From contig JAZQDE010000021.1 of the NCBI GenBank assembly GCA_045546695.1, positions 1 through 29,906 on the forward strand: a DNA stretch of 29,906 bases, written 5' to 3'. The stretch comes from SIG424 sp045546695. GTDB taxonomy: Bacteria; Bacillota; Clostridia; UBA1212; UBA1255. Under the pieces are notes generated by a model. That model had not been told where the DNA came from and ran no database searches. It saw only the letters and a list, made by a program, of their open reading frames with translations. Within the stretch, counting starts at the first letter, position 1; each line of letters starts with the position of its first letter. Position numbers and translations under genes: made by a program. Shown here one piece after another: positions 7,959 to 15,988 of this stretch.

Positions 7959-7964
7959 ATTATA
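7959..7964 (-). promoter_or_regulatory. -10 element for the regulator-ftsEX operon
   Basis: The reverse strand carries a perfect TATAAT here, about 58 bases before the GTG. With a 16-bp spacer the -35 is a weak TTGCTT. A perfect TTGACA at 7975-7980 sits only 10 bp upstream, too close to pair with it. No terminator separates this from the upstream gene, so read-through is also possible. Confidence 0.55.
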
Positions 7965-7995
7965 TAACAAATTATGTCAAAAGCAAATACAAAAC

Positions 7996-9315
7996 TTACC
8001 ATCTCCTGTGGGCAACAAACCCGTCAGGGGACGGAGTTGCAGACGGAGACAAAGCCGGTTCTTCTGTCGCAGTAGCGGTAGCCTGCGGTGAGCTTTGCGG
8101 GGCCGGTGTAGCATTGCTTTGAACAACAACCGTAACAGTCATTTCATTTTCACCGGTGAAAATTACACCTCCAAAAGATACGTCTGCACAGGCAAGCAAA
8201 GCAACTTCATTTACTTTATTGCGAAAATCACGTCTGTAAACCCTTATAGTAAATGTCTTGCCATGATAATATGCGGCTTCTGTATCCGCAGATTCTCCCA
8301 TTACATCAACATTGTGAGCGTTCAGCGACAATCCAACATCTGTAACGTCCTCACGGGTAAACGAGTATTTTCTCTGAAAAGCACTCAGACGTCCGTAGTA
8401 ATCCACGATGCAACCGGTGATCAGAACCGGAATATCCACGTAATTTTTTCCGGCGGGTATATAGTACGTAGTTTTATTATTTACAGTAGACATCAAAACC
8501 TCTATTTCCGGGGCCTTTTTACAGAATCTCGGAGAAACAGGGCCCACAAATGTTTTATAACAATAAAACTCACCTGTTTCTACAGACCGGAAAAACATTC
8601 TTATCGTTCCCCCGTTTACGCTCCAGTTGTATATAATTCCATACTCAAACAGTGATATTGTGGGCTTACCGGTATTATCAATATAACCCATCTCATCTAA
8701 GTGTCCCCTGAGAGGTACATCACTTATGCCCTCGTTCAGGAAATCCAGAGCAGGGCTGGCAGCACTGTCAATTATCGATTGAATAGACTGATATGCTTCG
8801 TTGTCAACTCCATATATATTGTATTTTCTTTTTCTGTGATCGGATAGTTCACTATATTTCATCGGCTCCAGTTCAGAAAAATCCACCTGCTCTCTGTCCG
8901 GTGGAAAGCGGCTGTTTGATACAGGCAATCCGGTCGGAGACAAGCCGATATACCTGTACTCCCCACGTATGTCTGTCCCTGAAGAAGAATCGATGTAATA
9001 TCCATCCTCCACCTCCTTGAAGTCATTCACACTTCCTATCTCTACAACGCTTTGCGGGTCTCCGTATGCGTACAGTCCGAGATCAATAAAATACTCGACG
9101 TTAAAATATATCTTTTTTATACCATCTTGTGTGGTAATTGAAATATACGGTGTATTTGCATAAACGTCAGTCAGATACCCCCGTATATCTACAAGTTTTG
9201 CTATCGTTCCATCTCCGTAATATGAAGGATCATCGATAGCCCCCGCAGGTATAAAACAAGCAATATTTGTAATTACGCTGGCAACAATCAGCATAAAAAG
9301 TATTATTCTTTTCAT
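7996..9315 (-). CDS. secreted protein of unknown function with Ser/Thr/Pro/Ala-rich C-terminal tail
   Basis: I do not recognise the family. The 439-residue protein opens with a clear signal peptide (MKRIILFMLIVASVIT then a small-residue region ending near PAGA, cleavage around residue 26). A beta-rich body follows with many Tyr, Asp and Val. From about residue 395 a low-complexity linker rich in Ala, Thr, Pro and Ser ends abruptly in GFVAHRRW. Such linkers usually lead to a wall or membrane anchor, and none follows. The ATG has AGGAGG eight bases upstream and overlaps the previous stop as ATGA, so it is translationally coupled to the gene at 9312-10448. Confidence 0.75.
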   Translation of the reverse strand: MKRIILFMLIVASVITNIACFIPAGAIDDPSYYGDGTIAKLVDIRGYLTDVYANTPYISITTQDGIKKIYFNVEYFIDLGLYAYGDPQSVVEIGSVNDFKEVEDGYYIDSSSGTDIRGEYRYIGLSPTGLPVSNSRFPPDREQVDFSELEPMKYSELSDHRKRKYNIYGVDNEAYQSIQSIIDSAASPALDFLNEGISDVPLRGHLDEMGYIDNTGKPTISLFEYGIIYNWSVNGGTIRMFFRSVETGEFYCYKTFVGPVSPRFCKKAPEIEVLMSTVNNKTTYYIPAGKNYVDIPVLITGCIVDYYGRLSAFQRKYSFTREDVTDVGLSLNAHNVDVMGESADTEAAYYHGKTFTIRVYRRDFRNKVNEVALLACADVSFGGVIFTGENEMTVTVVVQSNATPAPQSSPQATATATEEPALSPSATPSPDGFVAHRRW

Positions 9316-10448
9316 ATTATATTCCCTCCTTTTAATTGAAACCTCAGTCCATTTTCATCCAGTTGCGAGACAGAAAGCTCAACAACAACTCTGTTTTCAC
9401 CGTAAATTTCAAGCACGTATCCTTCAAAATCTTTTTTCTGGGTGTCTGCAAAAAGTTTTTCCTGTTCGTCTATGCAGATCACGTTTTTTGCAATATTTTG
9501 CGAAAAGTCAAAGCAAAATGACATGATGTCTGCCACCACTTGTTTGTTGTATTTTGCTGTATCATGGCTAAAAACTGCCTCCTTGCCAAATGATAATGGC
9601 CAGCAAAAAAGTCCCGTGTTTTCTGTTGAAAAACATAAGGATAAATTTGTGCCATTCAGATCAAACGAAATAAAACTGTTGAGCATTCCCGCATTCTGCC
9701 GGACCCATTCAATAACGAAAAAAACAGCCATATACTGTCCCTGGTCACTGAAACCTAACGTCATTTCTTCACTGCCCACGATAAAACAGCATGCAGGAAT
9801 AAGTTTTTCATGATTCATAAGCTTATCAAACAAGCTGTCAATATATTCCTGGTCTGCCGGCATTTGTGGATTAAGCATTGAATCGCTACCAAGAGAGACA
9901 AGACCTGTTTCACATATAAACTCTACGTTTTCACGGTGTTCCGGGCTAATATCCGCATAGTCCGCAATAAAATCCGGCCACATATTTTCCTTAAAATCCC
10001 ACATACATATCGTCTTGCGAGTGCCGTTTTTATATGTTTTAACCACCTCAGTCATTTTCTTTGCCTGTGCGCTCTGATGTCCGTATAACATCGCGTCATA
10101 TGAGTTCACATCATCAAATTGCTGTTTTTTGCATACTTTTTTATAAAATTCACTGTCTTCCCCTGTTATTATCTCTGTTTTTTCCGGAATATATGTTGCT
10201 GCGTAGCCGGCATCGTTCTTTATCATCGTGGCAATTATTGTACATACTTCTTCTATCCTGAGCCTATCAAGATTCACAGGAACATCTTTTTTCAAGAGTA
10301 TCTTTCCGTCTGTAGGTAAGGTTGGCAAAGGTACGTTATTTGACTTATTTTTATTATTGACTGATATAATGACTATATATATAAAAACAGCCGCTACTAT
10401 AGCGGCGAGAATTGATATGGTCAGTAGTTTTTGATTGCGCTTTTTCAT
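9312..10448 (-). CDS. membrane-anchored extracytoplasmic protein, probable degenerate SLH module
   Basis: A 378-residue protein with a basic start (MKKRNQK), one hydrophobic helix at about 8-29, then an extracytoplasmic body. Residues about 150-215 resemble an S-layer homology module: ADYADIS...ENVEFICETGLVSLGSDSMLNP, then a helix where TRaE would be expected. An earlier segment, LDRLRIEEVCTIIATMI, resembles the end of another. If right, it binds cell-wall polymers. The rest is not recognised. AAGGAGGTGA lies five bases before the ATG at 10448. In-frame codons continue upstream to 10523, but the -10 element lies inside them. It heads a two-gene operon with the secreted protein. Confidence 0.75.
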   Translation of the reverse strand: MKKRNQKLLTISILAAIVAAVFIYIVIISVNNKNKSNNVPLPTLPTDGKILLKKDVPVNLDRLRIEEVCTIIATMIKNDAGYAATYIPEKTEIITGEDSEFYKKVCKKQQFDDVNSYDAMLYGHQSAQAKKMTEVVKTYKNGTRKTICMWDFKENMWPDFIADYADISPEHRENVEFICETGLVSLGSDSMLNPQMPADQEYIDSLFDKLMNHEKLIPACCFIVGSEEMTLGFSDQGQYMAVFFVIEWVRQNAGMLNSFISFDLNGTNLSLCFSTENTGLFCWPLSFGKEAVFSHDTAKYNKQVVADIMSFCFDFSQNIAKNVICIDEQEKLFADTQKKDFEGYVLEIYGENRVVVELSVSQLDENGLRFQLKGGNII

Positions 10449-10476
10449 GTGTGTCACCTCCTTTCGTGTGGATTCA

Positions 10477-10505
10477 ATTATATGAGCCCGCGCAAAGAAT
10501 AGCAA
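10477..10505 (-). promoter_or_regulatory. promoter of the two exported-protein genes
   Basis: The reverse strand shows -35 TTGCTA (10500-10505), a 17-bp spacer and perfect -10 TATAAT (10477-10482). The start would be near 10470, just upstream of the strong ribosome site. Confidence 0.75.
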
Positions 10506-10618
10506 ATATTTCCCGAATGACACTTTTGAATACGCTCACGGATAGCAATTTTTTGAATTTTTAGCATTTTTGAAAGGCAAACACGGGTGAAAACGGCGTT
10601 TTTCCGCAATTTGTGTCA

Positions 10619-10647
10619 TTGAATAATATTTCCCGATTTGATATACT
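10619..10647 (+). promoter_or_regulatory. promoter of the GNAT acetyltransferase gene
   Basis: -35 TTGAAT (10619-10624), a 17-bp spacer and -10 TATACT (10642-10647), about 30 bases before the ATG. The 230-bp divergent region to its left also holds inverted repeats AATGACAC (10516-10523) and GTGTCATT (10613-10620), and two copies of ATATTTCCCGA. Confidence 0.8.
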
Positions 10648-10679
10648 CAGACAAATTATGGCAATACCGGAGGACTTGT

Positions 10680-11168
10680 ATGTATATAGATGAAATGACT
10701 ATAGAGGCGGCAAAATTCATAGCAAAATGGCAGTATCCAGAGCCGTATTCAGACTACAGTTTTACAGATTGCGACGAAGAAGTCGAAGACCTTCTTGCAG
10801 GCCTACATTTCCCTGTTTATCGTGAAAGCGACGACATGCCGTGCGGTTTTTTATCTATCGGCTGGGCTGCACAGTTATACGATACGGAGGACGAGATTGC
10901 CGAGATTTACGAGGATGAATCATATACAGATATTGGCTTTGGCCTTCGTCCCGATTTATGTGATAAGGGTCTTGGCAGAGAGCTTATTGAGGCCGCTATC
11001 GTACACATAAACGAGCTTTTTGACGACAGTAAAGTACGACTTACGGTAGCAAGCGACAATATAAGAGCCATTACTCTATATAAAAAGCTTGGCTTTGTTA
11101 CAATAAAAAAATTTCCTGTATTTTTCAAAAACAAAACACAGGAAATGGAAATCATGATTAAAGATTGA
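10680..11168 (+). CDS. GNAT family N-acetyltransferase
   Basis: A 162-residue GCN5-related acetyltransferase that transfers acetyl from acetyl-CoA to an amine. The acetyl-CoA loop is seen in DIGFGLRPDLCDKGLGREL (R/Q-x2-G-x-G/A type). The C-terminal ASDNIRAITLYKKLGF matches the RimI-like end of the fold, but the acceptor is unknown. The ATG at 10680 follows GGAGG with a 6-base gap; codons upstream to 10638 run through the promoter. The stop abuts the convergent amidohydrolase gene with no base between. The codons for the last 20 residues contain the terminator of that neighbour. Confidence 0.9.
   Translation: MYIDEMTIEAAKFIAKWQYPEPYSDYSFTDCDEEVEDLLAGLHFPVYRESDDMPCGFLSIGWAAQLYDTEDEIAEIYEDESYTDIGFGLRPDLCDKGLGRELIEAAIVHINELFDDSKVRLTVASDNIRAITLYKKLGFVTIKKFPVFFKNKTQEMEIMIKD
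11105..11145 (-). terminator. intrinsic terminator of the amidohydrolase gene, inside the GNAT gene
   Basis: TTTCCTGT (11112-11119) and ACAGGAAA (11138-11145) form an 8-bp stem. On the reverse strand it is followed by seven T (11105-11111). It lies about 25 bases past the amidohydrolase stop and within the 3' coding end of the GNAT gene. Confidence 0.88.
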
Positions 11169-11972
11169 TCAGAAACCTTCTTCTAAACATCTTTGTGCAT
11201 TTTTATAAAGAATTTTTTCACGTTCTTCTTGCGTAAGAGGCAGCGCGTTGAATCTTTCCATCGTTTCTTCGTGGCTCCACATAGGACTGTCCGTGCCGAA
11301 GAAAACTCTGTCAATTCCATGTTCTCTTATTATTTTCACAGCTTCTTCAGGTGACATAAATTCTATCGAACTACACGTATCTATATATACTCTTGGATGT
11401 CCCCTGTTAATATGTGAATCTTCCCACTTGCGGTATCCGCCCAAGTGTGCTGCAATCGCGACCAGTTCAGGGAATTTTTCAAGGATGTTGTGAAGTCTTG
11501 CAGGATGAGAATAATCGTATCTGTTATCTCCTATGTGAAAAAGTATCGGAAGCTTGCCACTTGCAGCTTCGTATATCGGATAAGCTTTCGGGTCATCTAT
11601 GTTGAATTTTTGGAAATCGGGATGAAGTTTTATTCCTTTAAGTCCAAGAGAAATAATCCTGTCTACTTCGCTGAAAATCTCTTCTCTTGTAAGGCCCGGG
11701 TGAAGTGAACCAAAACCGACAAACTCCGGATGTTTTGCACATTCCGCAGCAATAAACGTATTGATTGATGCCACCTGATGCTCCGTCGTTGCCGTAGAAC
11801 TTACCAGATATTTACACACACCAAACGGCTTTCCGTCGTTGATAAGAGATTCGGATGTGCCACCTGTTGCCATATGCAAATCATAAAAACCGCCGATTGC
11901 AGCCACAGCTTTTTCGGCAATTTTTTCAGGAAAAATATGGGTGTGCATATTTATTATTTTTTCATTATCCAA
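11169..11972 (-). CDS. amidohydrolase family protein (ACMSD-like)
   Basis: A 267-residue metal-dependent TIM-barrel hydrolase or decarboxylase of the amidohydrolase_2 type. Metal and active-site motifs are all visible: H10-T-H12 near the start, KLHPDF, HIGD, AHLGG and GTDSP. No signal peptide is present. The reaction cannot be told; family members include decarboxylases and lactonases. The start appears to be TTG at 11972, ten bases after AGGAAG. The first in-frame ATG is residue 9, immediately before the HTH motif, and is too late. The gene has its own promoter and terminator, so it is separate from the sugar cluster behind it. Confidence 0.87.
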   Translation of the reverse strand: MDNEKIINMHTHIFPEKIAEKAVAAIGGFYDLHMATGGTSESLINDGKPFGVCKYLVSSTATTEHQVASINTFIAAECAKHPEFVGFGSLHPGLTREEIFSEVDRIISLGLKGIKLHPDFQKFNIDDPKAYPIYEAASGKLPILFHIGDNRYDYSHPARLHNILEKFPELVAIAAHLGGYRKWEDSHINRGHPRVYIDTCSSIEFMSPEEAVKIIREHGIDRVFFGTDSPMWSHEETMERFNALPLTQEEREKILYKNAQRCLEEGF

Positions 11973-12022
11973 TTTAATGTCGCTTCCTTTCTATGGCAGG
12001 CAGAAACTGCCCGCAAGACAGC

Positions 12023-12051
12023 AGTATAGCAGAAAAAACACGTGTTGAAAA
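12023..12051 (-). promoter_or_regulatory. probable promoter of the amidohydrolase gene
   Basis: The reverse strand shows -35 TTTTCA (12046-12051), a 17-bp spacer and -10 TATACT (12023-12028). In the leader a 5-bp stem (GGCAG, 11999-12003; CTGCC, 12007-12011) with a 3-base loop may form. Confidence 0.5.
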
Positions 12052-12059
12052 GTATCGTC

Positions 12060-12926
12060 TTATAAGAAAAACAGCGTACCTGCAAAGCACAGACAGATGC
12101 TGATTATCTGCATTTTCGTTATTTTCTCTCTGAAAAATACAAGCCCCGACAAGGCAGAGAAAATAATGCTGCCACCTGTAACAAGTGGGTAAAGAACTGT
12201 TGCCGGCAGCTCTTTTGCTCCCATAAGCTGGAACATATACGACACGCCACCGATAAGCGCCGCGCCGGCAATAATAAGCGGAACAATCTTTCCGGAAAAC
12301 TTGATTTGTTCTTTTTTAGGCCTGTAACAAAGCAATACCGCCGAGCATAGGACAAGCTTGCACACACCGGACAGCATTACAAATTCCGTGCTGTTTACAG
12401 TTTCATAAGCCGTTGTGACCTGGTGACATTTGGAAATAATACTTACGCAGCCATTCAATACAAACACGGCAATACACAGGAAAATAATGGATTTATTCAG
12501 CTTGGCATTACGTCCGTTTGATAAAATAACCGCCGCAAGGATGATTATAACGCCGATAATTCTCAGCACTGATAACTTTTCATCAAGAAATATAACACCG
12601 AAAACGTATGGCAATAACATACCGCCGCTCATAAGAAAAATTGAATACAGCGCCATATTTCCATATTTTAGTACCCTGAAGCCAATAATGCTGTACAGCA
12701 CACCGCAAAGCGACATAAAAAACGCCATCACGATGGAAAATGTCGTAATATTAAACTTAAATCCATTAAGGCAGAAAAATATTATTATAGTGAAAAAACC
12801 GGCTATCGCGTTGAATTTCAAGCCGGCGACAGGGGCCGTACCCTCGCACATCTGGTATTTTTTGGAAAAAGCAAACTCGAACGCAAGCAGCACGGTTGCT
12901 ATAATTACAAAAACATAATTTATCAT
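12060..12926 (-). CDS. DMT superfamily permease (EamA-type)
   Basis: A 288-residue membrane protein with ten predicted hydrophobic helices arranged as two repeated halves, the EamA/drug-metabolite transporter plan. The helix ends PATVLYPLVTGGSIIFSA and FFREKIT near the C-terminus are typical. It is likely a proton- or gradient-driven small-solute carrier. As the last gene of the sugar cluster, and the only transporter in it, it may import the substrate or export a product. The start is 1 base after the nagA stop, with GGAGG nine bases before the ATG. Confidence 0.85.
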   Translation of the reverse strand: MINYVFVIIATVLLAFEFAFSKKYQMCEGTAPVAGLKFNAIAGFFTIIIFFCLNGFKFNITTFSIVMAFFMSLCGVLYSIIGFRVLKYGNMALYSIFLMSGGMLLPYVFGVIFLDEKLSVLRIIGVIIILAAVILSNGRNAKLNKSIIFLCIAVFVLNGCVSIISKCHQVTTAYETVNSTEFVMLSGVCKLVLCSAVLLCYRPKKEQIKFSGKIVPLIIAGAALIGGVSYMFQLMGAKELPATVLYPLVTGGSIIFSALSGLVFFREKITKMQIISICLCFAGTLFFL

Positions 12927-12927
12927 A

Positions 12928-14043
12928 TCAGTCTACCTCCGACATTTTAAAAATCGTAAACTGCGCATCATATCCCGGTGCGATTCTTCCTTTATTTGTA
13001 AGTCCCATTGCCCGAGCAGGACTTTGCGTAAGCATATAAACAACGTCTTCAAGCGGTATCCCTGCCTGCACACTGCGCTTCATAAGAACGTCCGTCGTTG
13101 CGATACTACCGGCAAAAGCAGATTTATCAGCAAGTTTTGCAACACCATCTTCGACAACGTATTCAATGCCACCTGAAAAGCCTCTTGTGCCGTCTTCAAA
13201 GTGTCCGGCAGGAGCAATTGCATCAGTAACAAGAACTACTCTCTCTCTGCCTTTTTGCTTAACAATAAGGCGCAAAAGCTCCGGCGGAAGATGTCTGCCG
13301 TCGCCAATTGCTTCTACAAACATATCGTCAAGAAGGTACGCCGTCTCGATTATACCAAGACGCCTGAAGCCACTATGCCTTGTTATTGTTGAAGTACAAG
13401 AATACAAATGGGTAACAAGACGGTTGCCACTGCCATATGCTGCCAGGACGTCGCCGTACTCTGCGGCAGAATGTGCAATCGCAGGCACTATGTCATGTCT
13501 CAGCAAAAACTCCAGAAACTCCCCTTTTTTGTCAAATTCAGGTGCATACGACCATCTTTTTATAAGCTTTCCAAATCTTTCCACCAACGGCTCGTATTTA
13601 TCTTTACGCGGCGCAAAAATATACTCGCTGTTCTGTGCCCCGCACATTTCAGGATTAAGGAAAGGTCCTTCGAGATGGACTCCGGGAATCTCTACAGGAA
13701 GTTCCGGAGCTACTTTTTCCATAACTTCCAGAATCTTGTAATAATTATCAAAACTGTTTGCAGATAAAGTCGGATATAACACACGCGTTCCGTGGTCAAA
13801 ATGTATCTGAGCTGCCCTTTTTATTGAATCTTCGTCGCCAAATGAAAATTCGCAATTATCGCCGCCATGGCAATGAATGTCAATAAATCCGGGTGCAACA
13901 TACGAATCGCTATAGTCTCTACCCTCACGCGTGCCGTCATATGCCAGCACATCAGTGATTTTTCCATTTTCTGTAACAATGTCCATTCCATGGAAAATCT
14001 TTGCGTCTGTTATTACATTTGCATTAATCAGTATTTCTCTCAT
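12928..14043 (-). CDS. nagA: N-acetylglucosamine-6-phosphate deacetylase
   Basis: A 371-residue amidohydrolase that removes acetate from GlcNAc-6-P to give GlcN-6-P in the cytosol. It shows PGFIDIHCHGG (metal site), HLEGPF (metal Glu), IAHS, THLYS and LVTDAIAPAG (catalytic Asp). Length is normal. The usual THLYNAM motif reads THLYSCT, a change next to the substrate site. The start is ATG at 14043, overlapping the oxidoreductase stop as ATGA with AGGGAAG upstream. Codons further upstream to 14091 lie inside the previous gene and are rejected. The next gene (DMT permease) is 1 base downstream. Confidence 0.92.
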   Translation of the reverse strand: MREILINANVITDAKIFHGMDIVTENGKITDVLAYDGTREGRDYSDSYVAPGFIDIHCHGGDNCEFSFGDEDSIKRAAQIHFDHGTRVLYPTLSANSFDNYYKILEVMEKVAPELPVEIPGVHLEGPFLNPEMCGAQNSEYIFAPRKDKYEPLVERFGKLIKRWSYAPEFDKKGEFLEFLLRHDIVPAIAHSAAEYGDVLAAYGSGNRLVTHLYSCTSTITRHSGFRRLGIIETAYLLDDMFVEAIGDGRHLPPELLRLIVKQKGRERVVLVTDAIAPAGHFEDGTRGFSGGIEYVVEDGVAKLADKSAFAGSIATTDVLMKRSVQAGIPLEDVVYMLTQSPARAMGLTNKGRIAPGYDAQFTIFKMSEVD

Positions 14044-14894
14044 AATATGGTAACTTCCCTGTTTTCTGTATACGATTGTTCTATCGCGCACGCGATTTTC
14101 ACAGGTAGCAAAATCCTGTCATAATCAGCCGGCATTTTTCCTGTTCTGCACATTTGCGCAAACTCTGCGAATTCAGCTTCAAATATGCCGCCAAGGTCCT
14201 CGGTATCAAAAGAATAATTACCATTATCTGTGAAAACACCTGCCGCATAATGGTAATTTCCGTAATAATGGCCGGCTACTTCAAAGTCGTCATATGAAAA
14301 GATAACAGTAATATTGTTCTTACTCGTATCGTTGCATTTTGCATACACACTGCGCACTTCTGTGCCAAATCCTGTCAGAAGCATCTCTATTAAATGGTGA
14401 CAATAAAAGGCAAATCCTCCGTGCGGATTTTCCATGCTCACAGGAGCAGACACCCAGCCACCCTGAATAACTTTGCCTGAGATGAACTCTTTAAAATCTT
14501 TGAATTCTTTTAAAAATCTCAGACTTGAGCCTCCACAAACGGGCACACAATTAGCCTTACACTCATTGATCAACTCATCTGCAAGCTGCCTTTTTATGGT
14601 AAAAGGTTTATCAATAAACATCGGTATTCCGGCCTTAACATATGGCATTGCAAACGTGTGATGCCAGTCTCCGTGGCGTGCAGTGACTACTATAGCATCA
14701 ACTTTTCCAACAAACTCGTCGTATGAATCTGTAGCAGATACGCCGAACTCTTCTGCCAGTTTTTCGGAGGCTTCGCGTTCATTGCTGTAGACACCAACAC
14801 ATGAAAAGTCACTGTATTCCGGATTGTCTTTAATAATCCTCAGGAAGTTATTGGCATGTGAATTTTCACAGCCAAGAATTGCAAATCTTATCAT
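14040..14894 (-). CDS. Gfo/Idh/MocA family oxidoreductase (second of two)
   Basis: A 284-residue NAD(P)-dependent sugar oxidoreductase, short for the family (usually 330-400). The N-terminal Rossmann part begins MIRFAILGCENSHA, so the usual GxGxxG is replaced by G-C-E-N-S-H. The catalytic-lysine motif is IDKPFT (about 94-99), and CHHLIEMLL holds the likely active-site His. The C-terminal sheet domain is reduced. It probably oxidises or reduces a sugar hydroxyl. GAGGTAG lies five bases before the ATG. The gene follows its longer relative by ten bases and is translationally coupled to nagA. Confidence 0.88.
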   Translation of the reverse strand: MIRFAILGCENSHANNFLRIIKDNPEYSDFSCVGVYSNEREASEKLAEEFGVSATDSYDEFVGKVDAIVVTARHGDWHHTFAMPYVKAGIPMFIDKPFTIKRQLADELINECKANCVPVCGGSSLRFLKEFKDFKEFISGKVIQGGWVSAPVSMENPHGGFAFYCHHLIEMLLTGFGTEVRSVYAKCNDTSKNNITVIFSYDDFEVAGHYYGNYHYAAGVFTDNGNYSFDTEDLGGIFEAEFAEFAQMCRTGKMPADYDRILLPVKIACAIEQSYTENREVTIL

Positions 14895-14904
14895 ACCGGC
14901 TACC

Positions 14905-15975
14905 TCAGAACTTTACAGGAAGTGGATTCTGCGCATGAACAGTCTCAATGACGTTGACAATTTTTGCTGCCATTTGAGGAGTCACGCTCATTTCCTTGCC
15001 TTCTGTTATTTTATAGTAAAGCATATCATAAATAAGTCTTGTTCCCACATCAAAAGGAGTACCCTGAAAATTGCCTGATTCTTCATGTGCAACCAATTTT
15101 TCACAACAATAAATCGGCATGTTATTTTCGTCATGCAGAAAATCATACACAACAGGTCTTGCTTCGTTCTCGCTGTCCACAAAATATTTGAGCTTATAAT
15201 TTCCAACAGTTGCCATATACGTGCCGCGTGAGCCCTGGATTTTTACATTGAAATTTCCAAAAGCATCCGTCGAGTTTATCTCAACGTCAACGACCGGTTT
15301 TCCGGGAGCTGTCAGAATAATTTTTGCATAATCTTCAGCATCACCGCTCGTCATAGCAAGATCAAGTTTAGAAAAAGCAACTCTCGTTTCATCTGAAAAA
15401 TCAAGAAAATCAAGAGCAAGGCCTATCGGATGCGGGCCCGTGTTATAAACGTTGCCGCCCATCTTGACCTGCAGAGTCTGCCAGTCCCAGCGACGCGCAA
15501 AACCATTATAGTAGACGCTGACTTGCTTTATGTCGCCAAGCTTGCCACTTTTTAGCAATTCTTTTGTAAAAGTATGGAAAGGTGCACAGAACGACTGCTG
15601 GAAAACCTGAAGCACAAGGCCTTTTTCCTCCGCTGTCTTGATGAGATCGCAGCACTCATAGTAATTTCTGGCAAATGGTTTTTCTACCAGCACATTGAAT
15701 CCATGCTCCAGCAAATCTTTGCTGATGCTGTAATGTGTATTTGAATATGTAGAATTTACCACCAGATCAATGCCCTCAACGCCAAAAAGCTCGCGATAAT
15801 CTGCATAAACCTTGCAACCCGGATATTCTTCGAGTGCAAGCGCGCGACGCTTTTCATCGGCATCTACGACTGCCGCTACGTTGTAGAGCGTATTTGCATC
15901 ACTTCTGAAAAAAGCACCATGGATATCTCTTCCACTTCTTCCCTGCCCGATAATGGCAACATTTAACTTCTTCAT
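14905..15975 (-). CDS. Gfo/Idh/MocA family oxidoreductase (first of two)
   Basis: A 356-residue NAD(P)-dependent oxidoreductase. The Rossmann nucleotide site is VAIIGQGRSGRD near the start. VEKPFA carries the catalytic Lys, and NTGPHPIGLALDFL carries the active-site His region, so the enzyme looks intact. The dehydrogenase folds of this family oxidise ring hydroxyls of sugars, inositols or glycosides. The ATG at 15975 follows a run of seven G that serves as an odd ribosome site five bases away. A GTG at 15999 would overlap the preceding gene. The gap to the fusion-protein stop is 13 bases. Confidence 0.9.
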   Translation of the reverse strand: MKKLNVAIIGQGRSGRDIHGAFFRSDANTLYNVAAVVDADEKRRALALEEYPGCKVYADYRELFGVEGIDLVVNSTYSNTHYSISKDLLEHGFNVLVEKPFARNYYECCDLIKTAEEKGLVLQVFQQSFCAPFHTFTKELLKSGKLGDIKQVSVYYNGFARRWDWQTLQVKMGGNVYNTGPHPIGLALDFLDFSDETRVAFSKLDLAMTSGDAEDYAKIILTAPGKPVVDVEINSTDAFGNFNVKIQGSRGTYMATVGNYKLKYFVDSENEARPVVYDFLHDENNMPIYCCEKLVAHEESGNFQGTPFDVGTRLIYDMLYYKITEGKEMSVTPQMAAKIVNVIETVHAQNPLPVKF

Positions 15976-15988
15976 AATAACCCCCCCG

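Noticed and set aside
7975..7980. Perfect TTGACA upstream of the regulator-ftsEX operon
   Set aside because: Only 10 bp from the TATAAT; too close for a sigma-A promoter pair.
13166..13741. 191-codon rightward frame opposite nagA
   Set aside because: Shadow of a well-supported nagA; Ser/Pro/Arg-rich translation, no ribosome site.
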